Position numbers and translations under genes: made by a program
The notes under the pieces: model-generated
What the model was told of the DNA's origin: nothing
Seen by the model: only the letters and a program-made list of their open reading frames with translations
The model's database searches: none
Source: JBDSSS01 sp963764195
GTDB lineage: Bacteria; Actinomycetota; Actinomycetes; Actinomycetales; Dermatophilaceae
DNA: 64,000 nucleotides
Assembly: GCA_963764195.1 (NCBI GenBank)
Contig: CAVXRG010000002.1
Location: 372,001 to 436,000, forward strand
Direction of reading: 5' to 3'
Shown here: piece after piece, positions 15,190 to 22,061 of the stretch
Layout: every line of letters starts with the position of its first letter
Numbering within the stretch: the stretch's first letter is position 1

Positions 15190-17394
15190 TCAGGCGGGAC
15201 GCTCACCCGCAGCGGGTCGCCACTCGAGCTCGAGGTGGCGGGCCACGGCCGCCAGCACCAGGGGCACCGCGAGGATGCCGGCCACCGGGGGGATCGCCGC
15301 GCCGGAGTCGTTGGTGAGGAAGCCGATCACGGCCATCACGACGACGGCGAGCAGGCCGCGGCGGAGCAACGGGGCGTGCGCGACGAGGCGGGCGAACGGT
15401 TCGCTGCGCAGCACGCCGGGACGGACGACGACGAGGACGGCGAGCGCGATCAGAGCGACGACGACGAGGAGCAGCAGCGGGAACGCGGCGGCGAGCTCGA
15501 CGTTGGCCGCCAGCTTGCGACCCACGATCTCGCCCGCCCCGCCGTCGATGACGCTCTGGACGAACCGGCCGGGGTGCGAGCGCTGCTCCGGGGGTCGCAG
15601 CCAGTCGGCATACGCGACCCCGCCGACGACGACCGCGGCCGCGAGACCGATGAGCGCGAGGTTGCGCCAGGACGTGCGCACGCCCAGCACCCAGAGCAGC
15701 AGCAGCCCGAGGGCGGGAACGAACGCGATCGGCCCCCCGAAGTCGGCTCCCCAGGCCGGCAGCACATCGACGGCGAGGGCGGCCCCGCCGACGACGACGA
15801 CGGTCACCGCGGCCAGCCGCGGGGCCTGCCGGTGGACGAGCGCCTGGGCGAGGCCCGCGCAGAGGAGCAGGGCGGCAGCGGCATACAACGCGAAGGCGAC
15901 GTTGCCCATCCCGTAGAACCGTCCGCCGACGAGCGGCTGCAGACCGAAGACCGAGGAGACCTGCAGGCGTGAGCCGGTCACGATGTCGGCGCCGATCACG
16001 CCGACCGTCAGCGCCGACAGCACGGTGAGCGAGCCGAGCGGCGACCGACCCCAGGGACCCTCGAGGCAGAGCCCGGCGAGCACGCCGCTGATGACGAGGA
16101 CGACGAGGAGCAGCAGCGCGACGAGGACCGGGGTGGAGCCGGACGCGCGCCACCACGGCACGAGGCCGGCCAGGAAGGTCGCGGCCGGCATCGCCGCCGA
16201 GACCAGTGCGGCGACCCGGACCACCCGCAGCACCCGCCGGCGGGTGGGTCCGTCCGGACTGGTGCGTCCGGCCCGGCGCCAGACCAGCCAGAGCGCCCCG
16301 ACGAAGAGGACGAACGGGATCAGCCAGATGAGCAGGAAGGGGGCGACGACCCGAGTCATCGCCTCGGCCCGCGCGTCGAGGTCGGTGAGATAGGTCAGCT
16401 TGGCGCGGGCGGTCTCCTCGCTGTTGTCCGCCGACGGGCTGACCCCGAGGGCCCGGCCACCGATCCCGGTCGCGGCCGGGACGCCGCCGCGCTGGAGGAT
16501 CGTCGCCGTGACGTCGGAGAGCTGGGCGATCCCCTCGATCCGGGTCGAGGCCGAGGTGAGGATCCCGGGTGGGTAGTGCGGTCCCCGCGCGGCCAGCACC
16601 CGCAGTCCCTCCCGGCGGTCCCGGTCGGCGAGGCCGACGACGACGAGGTCCGCGCCGTCGGGCATCGCATCGATGACCTGGCTGATCCGGCGCTCGATCG
16701 AGTTGACCTGCTCGACCTGACCGACCGGGTCGGGGTCGGTTGCGAGCACCGCGCCCACGTCGACGATCGAGACCGGGCACTGGGCGAGGTCCCCGACGAG
16801 TGTGCCGACCGAGAACGGCGCATAGTGCGCGACCCGGCCGTCGGAGGTGGCGGCGGCGAGGGCCGCGCCCGGACCCACCGCCTGCACACATTCTCCAGCC
16901 GCGGCGAAGCCGTCACCGAGCAGCCCGACCCGCGCCTGGAAGGCCGCGTCACGCGAGCTCGCCGCGATCGCGTCGAAGTCGGCCACCCGGTATCCGGCAG
17001 CGCCGTCCGATCCGGCGCTGCCGTCGGCGGTCACCGACGGCAGCGGTCCGCACCCCGGCCGGTCGCCGGTCGCGGCGGGTCCGGCCGCCTCACCGGCCGA
17101 CAGGGTTGCCCAGCCGTCGGCCGGACAGGTCGTCAGGTGGAGGGTCTTGACCGAGACGGAGGCCGCCGCGCCGTCCCGGAGCAGTCTCCAGAGGACGGGG
17201 GTGTCGGTGGGGTCGACGTCGTCCCAGGCGACGCCGCCGAGGCCGACGACGACGGCCGACTGGCCGGGGGCCGGCGCGGCGGTCGGGGGGACCGGCACGG
17301 AGCTGCGCCCCGCGTAGGCCAGCACGAGCACGACGACGAGGACGATGAGCGCCGCCACGGTGCTCGGGATCAGGCGGCGGCGGGTCACGCCCAC
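15190..17394 (-). CDS. Polytopic membrane protein with alkaline-phosphatase-like extracytoplasmic domain
   Basis: This 734-residue protein has an N-terminal membrane anchor (11-29), a roughly 300-residue domain predicted outside the membrane, and about ten hydrophobic helices from residue 350 to the end. The outer domain opens with VVVGLGGVAWDDV (48-60), then TPVLWRLLRDGA and TTCPADGWATLSAG, a pattern reminiscent of type I phosphodiesterase/alkaline-phosphatase-superfamily domains. However, the first metal-binding Asp position appears to be Gly, so activity may be lost. The function is not known; the downstream glycosyltransferase hints at an envelope role. Transcription is probably monocistronic, diverging from the DUF4446 gene. 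Confidence 0.75.
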   Translation of the reverse strand: MGVTRRRLIPSTVAALIVLVVVLVLAYAGRSSVPVPPTAAPAPGQSAVVVGLGGVAWDDVDPTDTPVLWRLLRDGAAASVSVKTLHLTTCPADGWATLSAGEAAGPAATGDRPGCGPLPSVTADGSAGSDGAAGYRVADFDAIAASSRDAAFQARVGLLGDGFAAAGECVQAVGPGAALAAATSDGRVAHYAPFSVGTLVGDLAQCPVSIVDVGAVLATDPDPVGQVEQVNSIERRISQVIDAMPDGADLVVVGLADRDRREGLRVLAARGPHYPPGILTSASTRIEGIAQLSDVTATILQRGGVPAATGIGGRALGVSPSADNSEETARAKLTYLTDLDARAEAMTRVVAPFLLIWLIPFVLFVGALWLVWRRAGRTSPDGPTRRRVLRVVRVAALVSAAMPAATFLAGLVPWWRASGSTPVLVALLLLVVLVISGVLAGLCLEGPWGRSPLGSLTVLSALTVGVIGADIVTGSRLQVSSVFGLQPLVGGRFYGMGNVAFALYAAAALLLCAGLAQALVHRQAPRLAAVTVVVVGGAALAVDVLPAWGADFGGPIAFVPALGLLLLWVLGVRTSWRNLALIGLAAAVVVGGVAYADWLRPPEQRSHPGRFVQSVIDGGAGEIVGRKLAANVELAAAFPLLLLVVVALIALAVLVVVRPGVLRSEPFARLVAHAPLLRRGLLAVVVMAVIGFLTNDSGAAIPPVAGILAVPLVLAAVARHLELEWRPAAGERPA

Positions 17395-17472
17395 ACCCTA
17401 CAAAGGCCGAGTGGTCACGCCGCCCTGCTCGCCCGCCGGCCGGAACGACCGGCCCGCGCGGACCCGCCCGGC

Positions 17473-17478
17473 TACCCT
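17473..17478 (+). promoter_or_regulatory. -10 box TACCCT, leaderless DUF4446-pheA transcript
   Basis: TACCCT ends 8 nt before the GTG at 17487, with no ribosome site between. This supports GTG 17487 over the TTG at 17478, which would overlap the box. Confidence 0.5.
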
Positions 17479-17486
17479 TGCCGATC

Positions 17487-18008
17487 GTGGACGACATGAC
17501 GCTCGCGGTGGTGGCCGTCGCGGCCGCGACCCTTGCGGTCGTCGCGCTCGCGGTCGCCGTGCTCGCCCAGCTGCGCCTGTCCCGGGTGCGCCGCGACTTC
17601 CGGGTCCTCGACGGCGACGGCACCAGCGACATCGCCCGGGTCGCCGCGGTCCAGGCGCGCCGGGTCGACCGCCTCGGCGCAGACGTGGCCGAGCTGCGCG
17701 AGCACGTGGCCGCCACCGAGGACGACATCCGCCAGAGCCTGCGCCACGTGGCCGTCGTGCGCTACGACGCCTTCGGCGACATGGGGGGCCGGCTCTCCTT
17801 CTCCGCCGCCGTCGTCGACGACCTCGGCGACGGCATCGTGATCAGCTCGATCCACGCCCGGGGCGAGTCCCGCACCTACGCCAAGGGGATCGTCGGCCGC
17901 ACCTCGAGCATCACCCTGACGCCCGAGGAGCAGCAGGCGCTCGCCTCCGCGACCAAGCCGGAGGCGCGCCCTGCGCCCCGTCCGCACCGATCGAAGGACG
18001 CCTCGTGA
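17487..18008 (+). CDS. DUF4446 family protein
   Basis: The product (173 residues) has one N-terminal hydrophobic helix (LAVVAVAAATLAVVALAVAVLAQL), a helical or coiled stretch (RRVDRLGADVAELREHVAATEDDI) and the conserved core VAVVRYDAFGDMGGRLSFSAAVVDDLGDGIVISSI, diagnostic of DUF4446. No function is established. The membrane helix places it at the inner membrane with a cytoplasmic or extracytoplasmic core. Its stop overlaps the prephenate dehydratase start (GTGA), so the two are translationally coupled, a pairing with no obvious biochemical meaning. Confidence 0.85.
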   Translation: MDDMTLAVVAVAAATLAVVALAVAVLAQLRLSRVRRDFRVLDGDGTSDIARVAAVQARRVDRLGADVAELREHVAATEDDIRQSLRHVAVVRYDAFGDMGGRLSFSAAVVDDLGDGIVISSIHARGESRTYAKGIVGRTSSITLTPEEQQALASATKPEARPAPRPHRSKDAS

Positions 18009-18949
18009 CCCCCGTGACCCCGAGCCGACTCCACCGCTTCGGCTACCTCGGCCCCCGGGGGACCTTCACCCAGATGGCCCTCGACGCCTGGGTCGGTGCG
18101 TCCGACGGCGAGCAGGTGCCCTTCCCGTCCGTCGATGCCGCCCTCGCCGCGGTGCGCGACGGCGGGGTCGACGCCGCGATGGTCCCCATCGAGAACTCGG
18201 TGGAGGGTGGCGTGTCCGCGACGCTCGACGCGCTCGCGACGGGCGACCCGCTCCTCGTCGTCGGTGAGGTGCTCGTCCCGATCACGTTCGTGCTCTGCGC
18301 CCGGGCCGGTATGCCGCTCAGCGGGGTTCGCGCCGTCGGCACCCATTCGCACGCGTGGGCGCAGGTGCGCGGCTGGATGGACCGGAACCTCCCCGACGCG
18401 GTCTACGTGCCGACCCTGTCGACGGCGGCGAGCGCGACGGCCCTCGGCGCCGAAGGTGAGGTGATGTTCGACGCCGGGGTGTGCGCGCCGGTCGCAGCCA
18501 GCAACGAGGGGCTCGAGGTGCTCGCCGAGGACATCGGTGACAACGCGGCCGCCGTGACCCGCTTCGTCCTCGTCGCGCGACCCGGGACCATGCCGGAGCC
18601 GACCGGCGCCGACAAGACGACGGTCGTGCTCTTCCAGAGCGACGACCACTCGGGTGGGCTGCTCGAGCTGCTCGAACAGTTCGCGGTGCGCGGGGTCAAC
18701 ATGACCCGGCTCGAGTCCCGCCCGACGGGTGAGGCGATGGGCAGCTACTGCTTCTCGATCGACTTCGAGGGCCACGTCCAGGACGCCCGGGTGGGCGAGA
18801 CGCTGATGGGTCTGCGGCGGGTGTGCGCCGACGTGCGCTTCCTCGGGTCCTACCCGCGGGCCGACGGGGCCCGCGCCGAGATGCGCACCGGGACGTCCGA
18901 CACTGACTTCGACACCGCCCAGGAGTGGCTCGACGGCCTCCGGCGCTGA
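18005..18949 (+). CDS. pheA: Prephenate dehydratase
   Basis: The 314-residue enzyme converts prephenate to phenylpyruvate in phenylalanine synthesis. The catalytic PDT domain has YLGPRGTFTQMAL, VPIENSVEGGVSATLD and the TRF motif (AVTRFVLV). The C-terminal ACT domain carries GLLELLEQFAVRGVNMTRLESRP, whose ESRP segment is the phenylalanine feedback-binding site. It is a monofunctional enzyme with no chorismate mutase domain. GTG 18005 overlaps the DUF4446 stop and sits directly before the first conserved residues. Confidence 0.93.
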   Translation: MTPVTPSRLHRFGYLGPRGTFTQMALDAWVGASDGEQVPFPSVDAALAAVRDGGVDAAMVPIENSVEGGVSATLDALATGDPLLVVGEVLVPITFVLCARAGMPLSGVRAVGTHSHAWAQVRGWMDRNLPDAVYVPTLSTAASATALGAEGEVMFDAGVCAPVAASNEGLEVLAEDIGDNAAAVTRFVLVARPGTMPEPTGADKTTVVLFQSDDHSGGLLELLEQFAVRGVNMTRLESRPTGEAMGSYCFSIDFEGHVQDARVGETLMGLRRVCADVRFLGSYPRADGARAEMRTGTSDTDFDTAQEWLDGLRR

Positions 18950-19271
18950 CGGTCCTGGGCTCACGGCATACGTCAGCCGGAGGACGGGGGACCTGGTGGT
19001 GCCGCGTCCCGCCGGCGCGACACCACTGGGTCCCTCGTCTGTGCCACCGGACCCGCTGCCCCTCCGCAGCTCCCCTCAACGATCCGGCGACGTCGTCCCC
19101 CGCAGTCCAGAGCACACCGGTGCGGTCCTGATACGTCCCGGGTGAAAATCGGTCCGAGCGGTGGCGAAGTATCAGAAAGGGACGCGCCCGCACTGTGGGA
19201 GTGACAGGCTCGTCAGCGACGAGCACCGACGACGAGCACCGACGGCCAGCATCGACCACGGAGGTCCGCAC
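18950..19271 (+). promoter_or_regulatory. Intergenic region with a candidate promoter of the subtilase-sigma-CHAT operon
   Basis: No gene is seen in this 322-bp spacer. CTGATAC (19128-19134) and GTATCAG (19169-19175) form an inverted repeat around GTGAAAAT (19142-19149), which is followed after 19 nt by GTATCA. This could be an alternative-sigma promoter with an operator, and the operon encodes its own sigma factor. One GTATGCCG octamer lies at 18965, and GACGAGCACCGAC is repeated near 19230. GGAGGT (19260-19265) is the ribosome site of the subtilase gene. Confidence 0.4.
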
Positions 19272-20891
19272 ATGTCCGAGTCCGGCAGCGGCGACCCGAC
19301 GACCCCGAACGGAGCCGAGGGTCGCGACGCCAGCGCGCGGGTCCGCCCGCCGATCCGGGCGATCGACCCCGCGACGGCCAAGCGGCTCGTCGGCGCGCAG
19401 GAGGGTGAGGCGCCGAGGCCCGCGCTCTACCTGACGAACCGGCTGCTCGTGCGGGGTCTGGTGCAGGGACCCGAAGACTCGAGCGAGCTCAACCCGAGAC
19501 TGGCCCGCGACCTCGCGGCCCTCGACCTCCGCTTCGCGGTGACGCCACCCCGGAAGGGACAGCAGGCCCCCCGTTCGTCGGACGGCGAGCAGGACGGCGG
19601 CACCGAGGGGGAGTCCGACCGCGTCACGAGCATCACGCTCCACCCGACCGACCCGATCAACGCCGTCGACGCCTGGGCGGTGCTTCAGCAGCTGCGCCAG
19701 GCCGACCCGTACTGGATCGAGCACGCGAGTCTCGAGCACGTGATCCGGCCGGCCGACGGCTACTGGGGCGGCATCGGCGGCTACTGGGGTGGCATCGGCG
19801 GCTACTGGGGCGGCATCGACGGCTACTGGGGCGGCATCGGCGGATCCCCGCTGGAGGAGTACGCCATGCCCGGTCGGGGTGGGCGGATGCCGGTCGCGCT
19901 CGCGCTGCCCGACCCCGCCCTGCGTGCCCGGCCGCTCGACCGGACCCCGGTCGTCGCCCTCCCCGACACACAGATCACCGCCGCGCACCCGTGGTTCGCG
20001 GACCCGAAGCGGGTCGTGCGCACCGCGCTCGAGGGGGGCGAGCTCGTGGTCGTCGACCCGACGTCGGCGCCGGAGTCGCCGGCCAGCCCCCCGGTCGAGC
20101 AGGTGCCCAAGCCGGTCGACCCCGCGGCGCTGCTCGGCGGTCACGGCACCTTCATCGCCGGCCTGATCCGGCAGGGCTGCCCCGAGGCGACGATCCTGTC
20201 GCTACCCGTCATGGGCGACGACGGTGTCGTCGAGGAGGGCGACCTGCTCCTCTGGCTCGAGGCCCTGCTCGAGATGCACCAGCGCGGCCAGCGGGGTGCT
20301 CCCGGGGGCATGGTCATCGACGTGCTCTCGCTCTCGATGGGCTACTACGCCGAGGACCAGACCTACAAGACCGGGCCGGTCGCCGACCTGCTCTCCCGCT
20401 TCGCCCGGTGCGGTGTCGCCGTCGTCGCGGGCGCCGGCAACGACGGGAGCCGTGACCCGTTCGTCCCGGCCTCGCTCGCCGCGCCGACGCCCCGCGGACG
20501 GATCTCGCCGTCGAGCACCCCGCCCGTCGCGAGCGTCGGTGCCTGCAACCCCGACGGGACCACGGTCGCGCTCTTCTCCAACGATCTCGAGCTGATCAGC
20601 GCGGTCCGCCAGGGCGTCTCCGTCGTCAGCACCCTGCCACTCACCAACGGCATGGGCCAGCCCTCGACCCGGATCGTGGGCGACACGGGCGTGCGCTGCA
20701 CCGTCGACCCCGACGACTACACCGGCGGCTTCGGGGTGTGGAGCGGGACGTCCTTCGCGACGCCGGTCTTCGCCGCCCAGGTCGCGGCCGCCCTCGTCGC
20801 CGAGGGTGACCTCACCGACGTGACCGACCGCGCCATGCGCAGGCGGTCCATCCGAGCGCTGCGCACCTGCATCCCCGAGGAGAAGCCATGA
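19272..20891 (+). CDS. Cytoplasmic S8 (subtilisin-like) serine peptidase with GYWGGIG repeats
   Basis: The 539-residue protein has a complete S8 catalytic set: Asp232 (ALPDTQI), His291 (GGHGTFIAG), oxyanion Asn390 (AGAGND) and Ser494 (WSGTSFATPVFAAQ). No signal peptide or transmembrane segment is present, so it should act in the cytoplasm. The N-terminal 200 residues are not typical subtilase: residues 1-40 and 95-118 are low complexity, 120-160 look like a folded segment, and 163-190 contain four copies of a Gly-Tyr-Trp-Gly-Gly-Ile-Gly heptad. It starts the four-gene operon, and its TGA overlaps the sigma-factor ATG. The target protein is unknown; self-cleavage of the N-terminal region is one possibility. 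Confidence 0.88.
   Translation: MSESGSGDPTTPNGAEGRDASARVRPPIRAIDPATAKRLVGAQEGEAPRPALYLTNRLLVRGLVQGPEDSSELNPRLARDLAALDLRFAVTPPRKGQQAPRSSDGEQDGGTEGESDRVTSITLHPTDPINAVDAWAVLQQLRQADPYWIEHASLEHVIRPADGYWGGIGGYWGGIGGYWGGIDGYWGGIGGSPLEEYAMPGRGGRMPVALALPDPALRARPLDRTPVVALPDTQITAAHPWFADPKRVVRTALEGGELVVVDPTSAPESPASPPVEQVPKPVDPAALLGGHGTFIAGLIRQGCPEATILSLPVMGDDGVVEEGDLLLWLEALLEMHQRGQRGAPGGMVIDVLSLSMGYYAEDQTYKTGPVADLLSRFARCGVAVVAGAGNDGSRDPFVPASLAAPTPRGRISPSSTPPVASVGACNPDGTTVALFSNDLELISAVRQGVSVVSTLPLTNGMGQPSTRIVGDTGVRCTVDPDDYTGGFGVWSGTSFATPVFAAQVAAALVAEGDLTDVTDRAMRRRSIRALRTCIPEEKP
19758..19841 (+). repeat. Four 21-bp coding repeats (GYWGGIG heptads)
   Basis: A 21-bp unit starting GGCTACTGGGGCGGCATC occurs four times in phase within the S8 peptidase gene, with third-base changes and one Gly-to-Asp change. 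The silent differences mean the copies are maintained at protein level and are not a very recent duplication. Confidence 0.9.
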
Positions 20892-21469
20892 GCCACACCC
20901 CGACCGCGCCCGACGGTCTCGGGACGAAGGCTGCCCAGGCCTTCACCGACTACCTCGCCGGCGACCGCGACCGACTCTCCGACCTCGTCGACATCGTCAC
21001 GCCGGTGCTCTGGAACGCCGCCCGCTCGCAGGGGGCTGCCCCGACGACGTGTGAGGACGCGGTGCAGACCGCCTTCCTCCAGCTCGTGGACCGGGCGGAC
21101 TCGATCCACGAGCCGGCCGCGGTGCTCGGCTGGCTCGTTGTCGTCGTCAAGCGCGAGGTCTGGCGGATGGGGCGCGGCTCCCGTCGCGAGATCGGGGTCG
21201 ACGAGGTGCCCGAGCCGCCCGCCCAGCAGCTCGACCCCGAGGCGCAGACCATCCTCAGCGAACGCCAACGCGTGCTGTGGGACCACATCGCGGGGCTCAC
21301 ACCCCGCTGCCAGGAGCTGATCAGAGTGATCGCGTTTGCCGACCGACCCGACTACGCCGCCATCGCGCAGGCCCTCGGGATGCCGGTCGGCAGCATCGGC
21401 CCGACGCGCGGCCGCTGCCTCCACAAGCTGAGGACCGCCCTCGGCTCCGACCGCGGATGGGCGGTGTGA
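20888..21469 (+). CDS. RNA polymerase sigma factor, sigma-70/ECF-like
   Basis: The 193-residue product has the two-domain ECF layout. Sigma region 2 spans about residues 20-95 (LVDIVTPVLWNAARSQG, then EDAVQTAFLQLV and VLGWLVVVVKREVWR). Region 4 spans about 125-185 (RQRVLWDHIAGLTPRCQELIRVIAF, then YAAIAQALGMPVGSIGPTRGRCLHKLR), with a helix-turn-helix. It overlaps the protease stop (ATGA), so protease and sigma factor are made together. No classical membrane anti-sigma gene is adjacent. The next gene, or the proteases themselves, could control it; this is inference. Confidence 0.88.
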   Translation: MSHTPTAPDGLGTKAAQAFTDYLAGDRDRLSDLVDIVTPVLWNAARSQGAAPTTCEDAVQTAFLQLVDRADSIHEPAAVLGWLVVVVKREVWRMGRGSRREIGVDEVPEPPAQQLDPEAQTILSERQRVLWDHIAGLTPRCQELIRVIAFADRPDYAAIAQALGMPVGSIGPTRGRCLHKLRTALGSDRGWAV

Positions 21470-21470
21470 G

Positions 21471-21962
21471 ATGAGCTCCCACGAGGACGTCGTCGACGCG
21501 GAGGACCTCGGCAACCTCCGGGCCGTCCGTGAGCTGTTCGCCCACGCCGACCCGGTGGCGCGCGACCTGACCGAGCGGATCAAGTTCGCGCTGACGGTGC
21601 AGGCGATGCACGCCGAGGTCGCCGAGCTGATGGACACCGCCCTGCTCGCCACCCGCAGCGCCGCGCCCCGGGTCGAGCCGAGCCGCACCGACTCCGTGAC
21701 CTTCACTGCGGCCGCCGTGAGCCTGATGATCACGGCCAACGAGGGGACCGACGGCGACCGCGTCCGCATCGACGGCTGGGTGACCGTTCCCGGCGCTAGG
21801 GTCGAGGCGGTCACCCCGGAGGGCAGCTCGTCGGCGGTTACGGATGCGGACGGACGGTTTGTTCTGGATGATCTACCCCACGGGCCGGTCCACTTCGTCA
21901 TCCTGACCGACCCGGTCACCCAGCACGATCGACCGGTCATCACCCCGACGATGCAGATCTGA
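21471..21962 (+). CDS. Small protein with carboxypeptidase regulatory-like (beta-sandwich) domain
   Basis: This 163-residue protein starts 1 nt after the sigma-factor stop. The N-terminal half is helical and acidic (DLGNLRAVRELFAHADPVARDLTERIKFALTVQAMHAEVAELMD). Residues 95-150 (RIDGWVTVPGARVEAVTP, SAVTDADGRFVLDDLP, GPVHFVIL) match the transthyretin/CarboxypepD_reg-like fold. There is no signal peptide or membrane helix, which is unusual for this fold. Its place directly after a sigma factor makes it a candidate anti-sigma or adaptor protein, but no family evidence for that is visible. Confidence 0.75.
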   Translation: MSSHEDVVDAEDLGNLRAVRELFAHADPVARDLTERIKFALTVQAMHAEVAELMDTALLATRSAAPRVEPSRTDSVTFTAAAVSLMITANEGTDGDRVRIDGWVTVPGARVEAVTPEGSSSAVTDADGRFVLDDLPHGPVHFVILTDPVTQHDRPVITPTMQI

Positions 21963-22061
21963 GGATCCGCGGGTGCGGCCGGCAGGAGCGGAGAGGCCGG
22001 TCACCCCATCACCCAGCTCGAGACCGCCCGGGCCCTGTGGGAGCAGGGCGCGGCGGAGAAC

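Noticed and set aside
19758..19841. GYWGGIG region as a RiPP precursor.
   Set aside because: It is inside a large protease, with no leader peptide, maturase or transporter nearby; kept only as a speculative processed-peptide idea.
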